DNA of 64,000 nucleotides from Geothrix sp. (GCA_019449415.1 JAGRPP010000023.1:1-64000); one strand, 5' to 3'; numbered from the stretch's first letter, positions 44,210 through 53,327 are shown. A program made the numbers and translations. Notes: generated from the sequence alone by a model not told the origin.

Positions 44210-44345
44210 CACGGAGTTTCAGAGCCTATTATTGCTATTTTAAGAATTATTTATCGATAATCCTGGCCTTAATAAAATCATGTTTTTTTCAAACTACTTC
44301 TAGGTGTTTAAAATCATCGAGCCTATAAATGCCAATTAGGAGAGG
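44210..44345 (+). promoter_or_regulatory. AT-rich upstream region of the LVIVD/FN3 lipoprotein
   Basis: About 130 bases of mostly A+T, including the palindrome TTATCGATAA, a T7 run and several TAAAAT-like hexamers, contrast strongly with the high-G+C surroundings. It lies between the divergent lipid-kinase and lipoprotein genes and probably holds their promoters. I could not settle on a single -35/-10 pair. Confidence 0.5.
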
Positions 44346-44409
44346 CTATTTGCCCGGTCATGCCGATGGGCCCTGGCCATCCATCCCCCTCAAGCTTGAA
44401 GGAGACCCC

Positions 44410-46335
44410 ATGAGGTTCTCGAAACAGGCGCAGACGGCTGTTCTGGCCTTGTCCACGGCACTGATGATCTCCATCGGCTGTGGCGGAGGTGGGGGAGGAA
44501 GCACTGCAGCCGCTCCACCGGCCTCGGTGGCTCCTGCCATCACCACCCAGCCAGCGAACCAGACCGTCCTGGAGGGCAGCACGGCCACCTTTTCTGTCGT
44601 CGCCACGGGTACTGCCCCCCTCAGCTATCAGTGGAAGAAGGGCGGCGTCGCCCTCCCCGGCGCCACCTCGGCGATCCACACCACCCCGGCCACGACGCTC
44701 GCGGATCACGGGGCCAGCTACACCGTGGTGGTGAGCAACGGCGTGGGAAACCCCGCCACCAGCGCGCCCGCGATCCTCGCGGTCCAGGGGCTGCAGGCCG
44801 TGCCGGCGACGCCGACGGGCGTGGCGGCTACCTCGGGCGATGGCCGGGCCACCCTCCGGTGGGACGCCTCCCTCGGAGCCACTTCGTACAACCTCTACTA
44901 CGGCACGAGCGTCGGTTCTGTCCGGGCGACCGGCACCAAGGTGGCCAATGCCGTGAGCCCCAAGGACCTCACCGGCCTCACCAACGGCGTCACCTACTAC
45001 TTCGCCGTCACGGCGGTGAACGCCAATGGGGAGAGCGCCGCCTCCAGTGAGATCTCCACCATGCCCGCGGCGACGCTGCCACCGGCCGCTCCCACCGGCG
45101 TCACGGCCACGGCTGGCAACGGACAGGTGACCATCGGCTGGACGGCCGTGGGCAATGCCACGAGCTACAACCTCTATTGGGGCACGGCCACTGGGGTCTC
45201 CAAAACGAGTGGCACAGCCATTCTTGGCGTCTCCAGCCCGTATGTTCATGCGGGCCGGACCAACGGAACCACCTATTTCTATGTGGTCACCGCCGTCAAT
45301 GCCTTCGGGGAAAGCGCGGCCTCGCTGCAGGTATCAGCCACGCCCAGCACGGGTACGAGCGGGGGCACCAAGACCCAGTTGATTGGCTCCTACCCCCAGA
45401 CCTCCAGCCACTATGGATCTCGGGTGGCCGTGGCCGGCAGCCAAGCCTACTTCTGTGAAAATCATGTCTCCTGGACCGATACCTATGTGCGGATTCTGAA
45501 CATCGCCACACCTTCCGCCCCCGTGCTCTCGGGGTCCTATCTGGTGGGTGGGCTCGTGTCCGCCATCCAGGTTCAGAACGGGTACATGTATTTGGGACTG
45601 GACAACATCCTTCAGGAGTTCCAGACCATCGGCGTGGGCAATCCGGCTGTGCCCACCTTGCTGGTTAAAAACACGAATGTGAGCCCACTGGACATCGCCA
45701 TATCAGGCAGTTCCCTGTTCACCATCGGGACTTATTCCGGGGATCCGGATTACATTTCAAAAGATTTTAATTCTTTCAGCCTCACCAACCCGGCGGCACC
45801 CGCACGGGTCGGCAGTTTCTATCAGTGGGACGCCACGAGGACCAATGTCTTCGCCGACTCTTCGAGGCTCGCCCTGCAGGGCAACTATGCCTATGTGGCG
45901 GCGTCGAGCCGGGGCCTGGTCGTGCTCAATGTCTCCAATCCGGCGGCGCCCACCTATTCGGGTGGATACAACTCGTCCGTGCCCAATGGCTACTACGCGA
46001 TCTCGGCCAGCGGGAATTATGCCTGCGTCATGAACTCGAACTACGACATCGAGATTCTCAACATCAGCAACCCCGCCGCCATCACGGCGGCCGGCACCTA
46101 CACGCCGTCCGCGCTCGCGGGAGGTTTCGTTCTCGCGGGGCAGTATCTCTATGTGGCCGAGGGCGTCAACGGGCTGAAGATCATCGACATCACGAACCCA
46201 TCCAGCCCGATTGTCGTCGGTTCTTACAAACCAACGGGCACCGATCCCAATACGACCTCCTTGTTCGTGTCTGGCCAGGACATCTACCTCGCGGACGGGA
46301 AGTACGGGCTGCTGATCGTCCGATTCACGCCCTGA
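44410..46335 (+). CDS. Lipoprotein with Ig-like, two fibronectin type III and LVIVD repeat domains
   Basis: The start at MRFSKQAQ is preceded by AAGGAG, and a lipobox (SIGC) is followed by a GGGGGG spacer. In the 641-residue product an Ig-like domain (about 40-125) reads PAITTQPANQTVLEGSTATF. Two fibronectin type III domains follow (about 130-217 and 220-310), with TSYNLYYGTSVGSV and its paralogue TSYNLYWGTATGVS. The rest carries LVIVD-type beta-propeller repeats (VRILNIATPSAPVLSGSY, GLKIIDITNPSSPIVVGSY). It is a surface-exposed or periplasmic adhesion-type protein. Part of the C-terminal coding region is less G+C-rich than its neighbours. Confidence 0.85.
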   Translation: MRFSKQAQTAVLALSTALMISIGCGGGGGGSTAAAPPASVAPAITTQPANQTVLEGSTATFSVVATGTAPLSYQWKKGGVALPGATSAIHTTPATTLADHGASYTVVVSNGVGNPATSAPAILAVQGLQAVPATPTGVAATSGDGRATLRWDASLGATSYNLYYGTSVGSVRATGTKVANAVSPKDLTGLTNGVTYYFAVTAVNANGESAASSEISTMPAATLPPAAPTGVTATAGNGQVTIGWTAVGNATSYNLYWGTATGVSKTSGTAILGVSSPYVHAGRTNGTTYFYVVTAVNAFGESAASLQVSATPSTGTSGGTKTQLIGSYPQTSSHYGSRVAVAGSQAYFCENHVSWTDTYVRILNIATPSAPVLSGSYLVGGLVSAIQVQNGYMYLGLDNILQEFQTIGVGNPAVPTLLVKNTNVSPLDIAISGSSLFTIGTYSGDPDYISKDFNSFSLTNPAAPARVGSFYQWDATRTNVFADSSRLALQGNYAYVAASSRGLVVLNVSNPAAPTYSGGYNSSVPNGYYAISASGNYACVMNSNYDIEILNISNPAAITAAGTYTPSALAGGFVLAGQYLYVAEGVNGLKIIDITNPSSPIVVGSYKPTGTDPNTTSLFVSGQDIYLADGKYGLLIVRFTP

Positions 46336-46409
46336 TGGCGCCAGAGGGAGGCACCCTCTGAACGGCCAGTTCCCGTGTGCCCTGCCGAGATCTCCTCCGC
46401 CGGCACCCG

Positions 46410-47279
46410 TCAGGCCTGGAACCGCGTGGGCGGCGCCTCCAGGCGCAGGTCCGTTCCGGTGACGGGATGCTGCAGTCCCAGCCGCCAGGCATGCAGCCAG
46501 AGGCGATCCGAGGCTCCGCCTCCGTAGAGGCTGTCGCCGAGGATGGGGCGGCCCAGGTGCGTGAGGTGGACGCGGATCTGATGGGTGCGGCCCGTGTGGA
46601 TGCGCGCCACGATCCAGTACCCGGGGGTGAGCCCGGCGGCTTCCTCCGCGGTGGCGGGGCGGAAGTCCGTGCGGGCGGATTTGGGATCGATGAGGTCGCC
46701 TTCGCAGCCGAAGCGGCCGGGGTCGGCCCCCCGCAGGCGGCCGATGGGGGCCTCCACGGTGCAGGCCTCCAGGGGGGCGGAGATCCGGGCGAGGTAGAGC
46801 TTCTCCAGATCCCGGCCCGCGAAGGCGGCGGCCAGGCCCTTGTTGGCCTTCGGATCCTTGGCCAGCACCAGCAGGCCCGAGGTGCCCTGGTCGAGGCGGT
46901 GTTGCAGGAACAGATTCAGGTCCGGCCGCTGGGTCTTCAGCAGGGCCAGCAGGTCGTGACGGTCCGTGGCCCAGGTGCCTTGGGTGGCGATGCCTGCGGG
47001 CTTGTCCACGGCCAGGATCCAGGCGTCCTCGAACACCACGGGGATGGCGGTGGTCGGGACCGGGGGCAGGTCGGGGTCGAAGGCCACGCGGACTTCCGTT
47101 CCGGGCTTGATGAGCTTGCCGGCCACCTTCACGCGCTTGCGGTCCACCTGCACCCCGCCCAGCTTCAGGGCCTCCCGCGCCGCCCGCCGCGACAGCTCCG
47201 TGCGCTTGGCGATGAGCTGATCCAGGCGCAGCTCGGCGTCTTCGGGGTGAGCGGTGAAGGTCCATTTGCGCAGCGTCAT
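46410..47279 (-). CDS. RluA-family pseudouridine synthase with S4 domain
   Basis: This enzyme converts uridine to pseudouridine in rRNA or tRNA. In the 289-residue product the S4 RNA-binding domain (about 12-75) reads LRLDQLIAKRTELSRRAAREALKLGGVQV. The synthase domain has VDKPAGIATQG, the catalytic-Asp motif HRLDQGTSGLLV, KLYLARI, and the RIHTGRTHQIRVHLTHLG motif. Length and order fit RluD/RluC-type enzymes. The target site is not predictable. The gene is convergent with the LVIVD lipoprotein gene. Confidence 0.92.
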   Translation of the reverse strand: MTLRKWTFTAHPEDAELRLDQLIAKRTELSRRAAREALKLGGVQVDRKRVKVAGKLIKPGTEVRVAFDPDLPPVPTTAIPVVFEDAWILAVDKPAGIATQGTWATDRHDLLALLKTQRPDLNLFLQHRLDQGTSGLLVLAKDPKANKGLAAAFAGRDLEKLYLARISAPLEACTVEAPIGRLRGADPGRFGCEGDLIDPKSARTDFRPATAEEAAGLTPGYWIVARIHTGRTHQIRVHLTHLGRPILGDSLYGGGASDRLWLHAWRLGLQHPVTGTDLRLEAPPTRFQA

Positions 47280-47300
47280 GGTTCCAGACTAACTGGTGCG

Positions 47301-47331
47301 CCAAATTGCCTCAAAAAGCGAGGCAATTTGG
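47301..47331. promoter_or_regulatory. 12-bp inverted repeat between the pseudouridine synthase and C45-type genes
   Basis: CCAAATTGCCTC (47301-47312) and GAGGCAATTTGG (47320-47331) are exactly complementary around AAAAAGC. It lies between two divergent starts (47279 and 47367), which fits a shared operator. A hairpin in the leader of the C45-type gene is the alternative. Confidence 0.5.
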
Positions 47332-47366
47332 TGATGGGTTTGGCATGCTGGGGGACGGAGGCTCCC

Positions 47367-50300
47367 ATGATCCGAAGGCTTTGCGTTGGGCTGTTGATGG
47401 CCGTGGCAATCCAGGCCGCCGCATCCGATCTGCCCGTGTCGGGCTGGGCGCTGAAGCCGGGCTCCACGGCGACAGTGACGGACCTGCGCCTCGTGGCGGC
47501 CGCAGCGGGATCGGAGGCCACGCTGGCCTCGGCCCCCGTGGCGCTGAAAGTCGGCGAGCTGTATCGCCTGAGCGCCACCATCCGCACCGAGGGCGTGAAG
47601 GCGGATGCCCTGGCCCGCTACCCCACGGCCCTGGGGGCGTGCCTCTCCATGGAGAGCTTCCCCTTCACCAATGCTTCGCAGAGCGTGGCAGGCACCTCGG
47701 AGCGAAAAGTCTCTCTGCTGTTCCTGGCCACCAGCTCCAACGACCGTGTGCAGCTCCACCTGGGCCGCAACGGCAAGGCCACGGGAGCCGCAGCCTTCAG
47801 CGGCATCAGGCTCGAAAAGGTGGAGGACATCACCGCCTTCGTCCCTTTGCAGACTGTCCGCTGGGCGGGCAAGGGCTTCCGCTACGAGATGGGCGGCTGG
47901 ACCTTCCTGCACATCGAAGGGGCGCCCTACGCCCGGGGCCGCCAGCACGGCGAGCTCATGGCGGACGAGATCGTGCGCTACATCACCAAGCTCGGCGTGC
48001 TGAAGAACGCGGCGGATCCCGTGCGCGGGTGGGCCGACCAGCGCCAGACGGCGGACGCGCTCTTCTTCCGCAAGTACGAGGTGGAATTCCTGGAGGAGAT
48101 GAAGGGCATCGCGGACGGCGCCGTGAAGGCCGGGGTGAAGTTCAGGGGCCGGGACCTCGACCTGCTGGACATCGTGACGCTCAACAGCGCCGTGGACATG
48201 AGCTCGCTGCAGGACGGCCTCACCCACGCCCCGAATCCCCTCACGGGCCGGACCTTCATGACCGGTGACGACGAAGTGGACAAGGGCGGGAAGGGCGACC
48301 ACTGCTCCTCCTTCGTGGCCACCAAGGGGGCCACCAAGAGCGGCCGGTTCCTCTTCACGCAGATGTTCATGTGGAACGGCTACACGGGCACCGAGTGGAA
48401 TGTGATGCTGGATGTGGTGCCCGAGAAGGGGCACCGCATCGTGATGCAGACCTTCGCGGGCGGCATCCACAGCGGCACCGACTGGTACCTGAACGCCTCG
48501 GGCCTGGTGATGGGCGAGACCACCGTGGGGCAGACGCCCTTCCATGCCGACGGCACCCCGCAGAGCAACCGCATCCGCAAGGCCGCCCAGTACGCCTCCA
48601 GCATCGATGAGGCGGCCGCCATCCTCTTCAAGCAGAACAACGGCCTCTACACCAACGACTGGACCATGGCCGACGCCAAGACCGACGAGGGCGCCTGCTT
48701 CCTGCTGGGCACCGAGAAGACGAAGATGTGGCGCACGGGCACCAAGGGCAAGCCCGCCGACACGCCGGGCAACCACAAGGACTTCATCTGGGCCAACAAC
48801 AACAACCGCGATCTGGAGGTCCGCAGCGAGTACGGCGCAAACCCTGAGAACGCCCCGGCGGACCTGGCCTTCAACACCTGGAACCGGGACATCGCCTTCC
48901 AGGAGGTGTTCAAGACCTACAGCCGCACCGGCTTCGACATCGACATCGCCACGCGCGTCATGGCCACCAGTCCCATCAACCGCCCCCACGCCTGCGACGC
49001 CAAGCTCACCACCGCCGAGATGGCCGAGAAGCTCGTCTTCATCGCCCACCAGGGCAAGACCACCCAACGGGAAAAGATGGTGGGCGGGCGCTGGATCGCA
49101 GACCTGCCGGGCGCCACGCCGCACCTGACCCATGGGTACACCGCGTTCAGCCCCATATGGGTGACCGCGAAGCTCCAGGCCGCCCGGGTGGCCTGGCGTC
49201 AGGAAATGGTGGTGAAGGCTGCGCCCGCGCCGGAAGTCGGTGGCGTGAAGGAGGCGTTCAGCTTTGACGCGAAGGGACTCTGGGCCGGAACGGTCAAACC
49301 GGCCTCCGATGCGGAGAACTGGTTCATCAGTGCCTCGGCAGCCTACTGGCAGCAGATGAAGAACCTTCCCGCCGCACCGGCCAAGGCCTTCGAGGTCCAG
49401 AGCGCCGCCCTGGCGGATCTGAACACCCGCCACCTCTGGCTGGAGGCCAAGGAGGGTGCCAAGGCACCCCTGGCCACCACCACGGACTACGACCGCTACG
49501 GCGCCTACCAGATTCCGCGCATCCGCGGCGTGTTCGCGCTGCACCAGCTGCGGCTGCACCTGGGCAACGCCACCTTCGCCAAGGCCATGCAGGCGGTTCA
49601 CACCCGATTCAACGGGAAGCCTGCCCGGACGGCGGACCTTCTGAGGGTGATGTCTGAGGCCGCCGGAAAGGATGTGGCGCCGATCCTGAAACCTTGGCTC
49701 GAGCGCGCGGACCTGCCGGCTCCCAAGGTCCAGGCCCGGATCGAAAAGGCCGGCGAGGGCTACGAAGTGAAGGTGGACCTCGAGCAGACAGGTTCCGCCT
49801 ATCCCTTCGTGGCCTTCGTGAACCTGGAGACGGAGAAGGGCTCGCGATTGGTGCGCGTCGAAGGCAAGGCCGGCAAGGCCAGCTTCATCTTCCGCAGCGA
49901 GGCCAGGCCCACGCGCCTGGTCTTCAATGCGGGGAACGACATCCCCCTGGCCCGAGCCAACTTCTGGGTGCCGGGCAATGTGCTGGACGACTGGAGCGCC
50001 ACGCGCCTGGTCTACGGAACCGGCCGCGAGGTGGAGGCCCAGCGCACCCTCGCCTTGACCTACCGGGATGCCCTGGCTGACAACATGACCGAGGTGCTGC
50101 TGCCCACCCAGGCCGATTCGGAGACCAGCCAGTCCGATCTGGCCGCCAGCGACCTGATCATCTTCGGCGGTCCCGCCGACAACGGGCTCACGGCCCGCCT
50201 CCAGGCCGAGGGCAAGCTGCCCTTCGAGGCCGGGGCCGGCTGGTTCAAGTGGCAGGGCCGCACCTACGGGCGGCCCGATGACGGCCTCTTCGCCGCCTTC

Positions 50301-50483
50301 CCCAACCCCTGGAACCCGAAGCGCATGATGGTGCTCATCCTCGCCAACAGCCGCGTCCAGCAGTGGGCCATGACCAAGGCCATCCCCCGCGGACTCCCCG
50401 GCTGGGCCGTCTACCGGGGTGGCGAGGCGCAGGCCAAGGGGCACGCTGCGGCGGAGGGGATGGCGATCTCTTTCCAGCCCTGA
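47367..50483 (+). CDS. Exported C45-type cysteine acyltransferase/hydrolase fused to an M1 peptidase-like C-terminal domain
   Basis: The 1038-residue product has a signal peptide (MIRRLCVGLLMAVAIQAAA) and a beta-rich N-terminal domain to about residue 160. The C45 region carries HIEGAPYARGRQHGEL (182-197) and the putative nucleophile Cys313 in GDHCSSFVA. In this Ntn-hydrolase family the cysteine becomes the N-terminus after self-cleavage. Residues about 700-830 resemble the C-terminal helical part of M1 aminopeptidases (RIRGVFALHQLRLHLGNATF, APILKPWLERADLP). No HExxH zinc motif is present. The last 200 residues are of unknown fold. A hairpin terminator follows. Confidence 0.8.
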   Translation: MIRRLCVGLLMAVAIQAAASDLPVSGWALKPGSTATVTDLRLVAAAAGSEATLASAPVALKVGELYRLSATIRTEGVKADALARYPTALGACLSMESFPFTNASQSVAGTSERKVSLLFLATSSNDRVQLHLGRNGKATGAAAFSGIRLEKVEDITAFVPLQTVRWAGKGFRYEMGGWTFLHIEGAPYARGRQHGELMADEIVRYITKLGVLKNAADPVRGWADQRQTADALFFRKYEVEFLEEMKGIADGAVKAGVKFRGRDLDLLDIVTLNSAVDMSSLQDGLTHAPNPLTGRTFMTGDDEVDKGGKGDHCSSFVATKGATKSGRFLFTQMFMWNGYTGTEWNVMLDVVPEKGHRIVMQTFAGGIHSGTDWYLNASGLVMGETTVGQTPFHADGTPQSNRIRKAAQYASSIDEAAAILFKQNNGLYTNDWTMADAKTDEGACFLLGTEKTKMWRTGTKGKPADTPGNHKDFIWANNNNRDLEVRSEYGANPENAPADLAFNTWNRDIAFQEVFKTYSRTGFDIDIATRVMATSPINRPHACDAKLTTAEMAEKLVFIAHQGKTTQREKMVGGRWIADLPGATPHLTHGYTAFSPIWVTAKLQAARVAWRQEMVVKAAPAPEVGGVKEAFSFDAKGLWAGTVKPASDAENWFISASAAYWQQMKNLPAAPAKAFEVQSAALADLNTRHLWLEAKEGAKAPLATTTDYDRYGAYQIPRIRGVFALHQLRLHLGNATFAKAMQAVHTRFNGKPARTADLLRVMSEAAGKDVAPILKPWLERADLPAPKVQARIEKAGEGYEVKVDLEQTGSAYPFVAFVNLETEKGSRLVRVEGKAGKASFIFRSEARPTRLVFNAGNDIPLARANFWVPGNVLDDWSATRLVYGTGREVEAQRTLALTYRDALADNMTEVLLPTQADSETSQSDLAASDLIIFGGPADNGLTARLQAEGKLPFEAGAGWFKWQGRTYGRPDDGLFAAFPNPWNPKRMMVLILANSRVQQWAMTKAIPRGLPGWAVYRGGEAQAKGHAAAEGMAISFQP

Positions 50484-50500
50484 AGGTCCACGGTGGAAAG

Positions 50501-50533
50501 CCCGCGGCGGTCCATGGTGGCCCCGCGGGTTTT
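50501..50533 (+). terminator. Hairpin terminator after the C45-type fusion gene
   Basis: CCCGCGG (50501-50507) and CCGCGGG (50523-50529) form a stem followed by TTTT. The loop is 15 bases and can shorten by internal pairing. It lies 18 bases after the stop codon. Confidence 0.5.
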
Positions 50534-50577
50534 CCCGGGGCGTACACTTCCAGGAAGCGAACCTTCCCGGAGGGTCC

Positions 50578-51801
50578 ATGGGCTCCATGGAGCTGCTCAA
50601 GATCGCCGTCCACGCCATCCTGCGGAACAAGATCCGGGCCCTGCTGACGATGCTCGGAATCATCGTGGGGGTGGGGGCGGTCATCGCCATGATCGGCATC
50701 GGCGAGGGGTCCAAGCGCGCCTCCCTCGCGATCATCCGGAACATGGGCTCCAACATGCTCACCATCTTTCCGGGGGCTCCGGGAACCCACACGCACCACG
50801 GGCCGCAAGCCATGGGTTCCGCGGAGATCCTGCGGCCGGACGACGCGGAGCTCATCCAGCAGGAACTGGCCCTCTCCACGGTGCATGCGGCCACGCCTCA
50901 GGTGCAGACCACGCGGCCGGTGGTCTACCAGAACACCAACTACCTGACACAGCTCCAGGGCACGGGGACGGAATTCCTGGGAATCCGGGGCTGGGATCTC
51001 CAGGCCGGGCGCTTCTTCACCGAGGCGGAGGTGAGGGGGATGGCCAAGGTCTGCGTGATCGGCCAGACCGTGAAAGACAACCTGTTCGCCAGTGGCGAGG
51101 ATCCCCTGGGGCAGATCATCCGGGTGAACCACCTCCCATTCCAGGTTGTGGGCGTTCTCGAAAAGAAGGGCGCGGGCATGTGGGGGGACCAGGACGACCT
51201 GATCGTGGGCCCCTACACCACGGTCATGCGCATGGTCATGGGCCGGACGACCATCCAGCGCATCATGGTCAGCGCCCATGAAGGGGAGGCCGAACTCGCC
51301 GAAGCGGAGATCACCGCCCTGCTCCGCCAGCACCTGAAAGTCCCGCCCAAGGATGTGAACCCCTTCCAGATCCGAAAGCAGGACGACATCGTGCAGATGC
51401 AGAATCAGCAGGCCAGCCTCCTGACGGCGCTCCTGGCCGTGGCCGCGAGCATCTCCCTGGTGGTCGGCGGGATCGGGATCGCCAACATCATGCTGGTGAG
51501 CGTCACGGAGCGCACCCGGGAGATCGGCATGCGCCGGGCGGTCGGGGCCACCCAGCACCAGGTCCTCTGGCAGTTCCTCACGGAGGCGGTCGCCCTGTCC
51601 CTCATGGGCGGCATCGCGGGAGTCGCGTTGGGCCTGGTGGCCATCACCGCCTTGCAGCACTTCCAGCTTCCGGCCGTGGCGGAGACCTGGGCCGTGATGC
51701 TGGGCCTCTTCTTCAGTGGGATGGTCGGGGTGGTCGCCGGATTCCTGCCCGCACTTAAAGCGGCGCGGCTGGATGTGATCGACGCGCTCCGGTACGAGTA
51801 G
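50578..51801 (+). CDS. MacB-type ABC transporter permease
   Basis: This is a mechanotransmission-type permease that works with a separate ATPase and often an outer-membrane channel. The 407-residue product has an N-terminal helix (LLTMLGIIVGVGAVIAMIGIG). A long periplasmic MacB_PCD domain follows (about 45-270). The FtsX/MacB core (about 275-407) includes ISLVVGGIGIANIMLVSVTERTREIGMRRAVGA. The start at 50578 follows GGAGGG. No ATPase or membrane-fusion partner lies beside it, so those are encoded elsewhere. Confidence 0.9.
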   Translation: MGSMELLKIAVHAILRNKIRALLTMLGIIVGVGAVIAMIGIGEGSKRASLAIIRNMGSNMLTIFPGAPGTHTHHGPQAMGSAEILRPDDAELIQQELALSTVHAATPQVQTTRPVVYQNTNYLTQLQGTGTEFLGIRGWDLQAGRFFTEAEVRGMAKVCVIGQTVKDNLFASGEDPLGQIIRVNHLPFQVVGVLEKKGAGMWGDQDDLIVGPYTTVMRMVMGRTTIQRIMVSAHEGEAELAEAEITALLRQHLKVPPKDVNPFQIRKQDDIVQMQNQQASLLTALLAVAASISLVVGGIGIANIMLVSVTERTREIGMRRAVGATQHQVLWQFLTEAVALSLMGGIAGVALGLVAITALQHFQLPAVAETWAVMLGLFFSGMVGVVAGFLPALKAARLDVIDALRYE

Positions 51802-51835
51802 GGCCCCTGATGTTCCCCTCCGTGGCTCGGGGTTC

Positions 51836-52264
51836 TCAGATCGAGTAGCCGTGGCTGTCCACTTCCAGGGCCTGCTGCCGGGCGGCCAGGTCGGCGAGGG
51901 TGGTGGCGCGGAGGACGGCGCGGGCGGCCTCGGTGCTGCGCGTCCAGAGTTCGCGGACGGCCCGGGCCCCGGGGGTGGCATCGGTGGGCAGGCTGGCGGC
52001 GGTCCAGCGTCCTTCCAGGGCCTCCAGCACCTCGAGGGCCGTGATGTGGCTGGGGTGCCGGGCCAGTTCACAGCCCCCGCTGGGGCCCCGCTGGACCTTC
52101 ACGAGCCCCGCCGCCTTGAGGTTGCCGAGGAGCACCCGGAGAAACTTGGGGGGCAGGGCCTGGCGCTCGGCGATGGCCGCCACGAGCGCCGGCCCCCGTC
52201 CAGCCTGCAGCGCCAGATCCACCATGAACAGCAGCCCGTAGCGTTCTTTGGCCGAACCCTTCAT
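51836..52264 (-). CDS. Rrf2-family transcriptional regulator
   Basis: The 142-residue product has an N-terminal winged helix (YGLLFMVDLALQ, IAERQALPPKFLRVLLGNLKAAGLV) and the family wing KVQRGPSGGCELAR. Only one cysteine is present, so the three cluster ligands of IscR are missing. It is therefore more like CymR, the cysteine-metabolism regulator. Two ATG codons are close together. The second at 52264 is preferred, because GGAGG is then well spaced. It is divergent from cysK and probably controls it and itself. Confidence 0.82.
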   Translation of the reverse strand: MKGSAKERYGLLFMVDLALQAGRGPALVAAIAERQALPPKFLRVLLGNLKAAGLVKVQRGPSGGCELARHPSHITALEVLEALEGRWTAASLPTDATPGARAVRELWTRSTEAARAVLRATTLADLAARQQALEVDSHGYSI

Positions 52265-52288
52265 TGCCATCCTCCATGAGCTAATATA

Positions 52289-52303
52289 CAACTAAAATAA
52301 TTG
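52289..52303. promoter_or_regulatory. Imperfect dyad, possible Rrf2 operator
   Basis: CAACTA-AAA-TAATTG is a near-palindrome (5 of 6 complementary pairs). Its core CTAAAATA resembles the CTAAAATAG core of IscR-type sites. It overlaps the first of two TTGACA hexamers in the 104-base gap between the Rrf2 gene and cysK. Confidence 0.4.
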
Positions 52304-52309
52304 ACAAAC

Positions 52310-52337
52310 TTGACAATTTCTTTTCCATTCCCATACT
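52310..52337 (+). promoter_or_regulatory. Putative cysK promoter
   Basis: TTGACA at 52310-52315 is separated by 16 bases from CATACT at 52332-52337, a good match for a sigma-70 promoter in a G+C-rich genome. It lies 31 bases before the cysK ATG. An additional TTGACA at 52301 may be an alternative -35. Confidence 0.5.
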
Positions 52338-52368
52338 CCAGGATTCGGACCACGCCCTGGAGGGAACC

Positions 52369-53325
52369 ATGAGCCGCCCCACCGACCGCCCCAACCGCGT
52401 TGAACATGCCTACGATCTGGTGGGCTACACGCCCGTCGTCCGCCTGAACCGCCTCGTGCCGAAGGGTTCGGCCAAGGTCTATGTGAAGCTCGAGAGCGCC
52501 AACCCGGGCGGCAGCGTGAAGGACCGCATCGCCTTGAGCATGATCCAGGACGCGGAGGCCCGCGGCGCGTTGAAGTCCGGCATGACCCTCCTGGAGGCCA
52601 CGAGCGGCAACACGGGCATCGGCCTGGCGTTCGTGGCCGCGGCCAAGGGCTACAAGATCACGCTGGTGATGCCCGACACCATGACGCAGGAGCGCCGGGC
52701 CCTGCTGAAGGCCTACGGGGCCGAGCTGGTGCTGACGCCGGGCTCCGGCGGCATGAAGGCCGCGGTGGACAAGGCCCAGGAACTGGCGGATGGAGATCCC
52801 TCCTACTTCCTCGTGTGCCAGTTCGAGAACCCCGCCAACCCGGCGGTCCACCGGCGGACCACGGCCCTGGAGATCCTGGAGCAGGTGCCGGAGCTGGATG
52901 CCTTCGTGGCCGGCGTGGGCACGGGCGGCACCGTGACCGGCGTGGGCGAGGTGCTCGCCGAGAAGAAGCCGGGCACCCTGGTGGTGGCCGTGGAACCGGA
53001 GACCTCGCCCCTGCTGAGCACGGGCAAGGCGGGCCCGCACAAGCTCCAGGGCCTGGGGCCGAACTTCGTGCCGGGCATCCTGAACCGCCAGGCCTTCCAG
53101 CGCGTCCGTCCCGTGGGCTACGACGACGCCATCGCCATCGCCCGCCGCCTGGCCCGCGAAGAGGGTCTGCTCACGGGCATCAGCACCGGCGCCATCGTCT
53201 TCGCGGCCCTGGAAGTGGCGAAGGAGCTGGGCGAGGGCAAGACCGTGGTGGCCGTGCTCTGCGATACCGGCGAGCGCTACCTCACCCACCCCCTGTTCGC
53301 CGAGATTGACGGTCCCGCGCTCTAG
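52369..53325 (+). CDS. cysK: Cysteine synthase (O-acetylserine sulfhydrylase)
   Basis: This PLP enzyme makes cysteine from O-acetylserine and sulphide. The 318-residue product shows the PLP lysine in ANPGGSVKDRIALSM, TSGNTGIGLAFVAAAKGY, the phosphate-binding GTGGTVTGVGEVL, and CDTGERYL at the end. The ATG follows TGGAGGG. The divergent Rrf2 regulator supports a role in sulphur-responsive cysteine supply. Residue composition cannot separate CysK from CysM, although the length (about 310-320) fits CysK. Confidence 0.94.
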   Translation: MSRPTDRPNRVEHAYDLVGYTPVVRLNRLVPKGSAKVYVKLESANPGGSVKDRIALSMIQDAEARGALKSGMTLLEATSGNTGIGLAFVAAAKGYKITLVMPDTMTQERRALLKAYGAELVLTPGSGGMKAAVDKAQELADGDPSYFLVCQFENPANPAVHRRTTALEILEQVPELDAFVAGVGTGGTVTGVGEVLAEKKPGTLVVAVEPETSPLLSTGKAGPHKLQGLGPNFVPGILNRQAFQRVRPVGYDDAIAIARRLAREEGLLTGISTGAIVFAALEVAKELGEGKTVVAVLCDTGERYLTHPLFAEIDGPAL

Positions 53326-53327
53326 GC

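Noticed and set aside
47289..50894. 1201-residue open frame antisense to the C45-type gene
   Set aside because: It has no signal peptide or motifs, and the plus-strand frame has a clear signal peptide and family signature.
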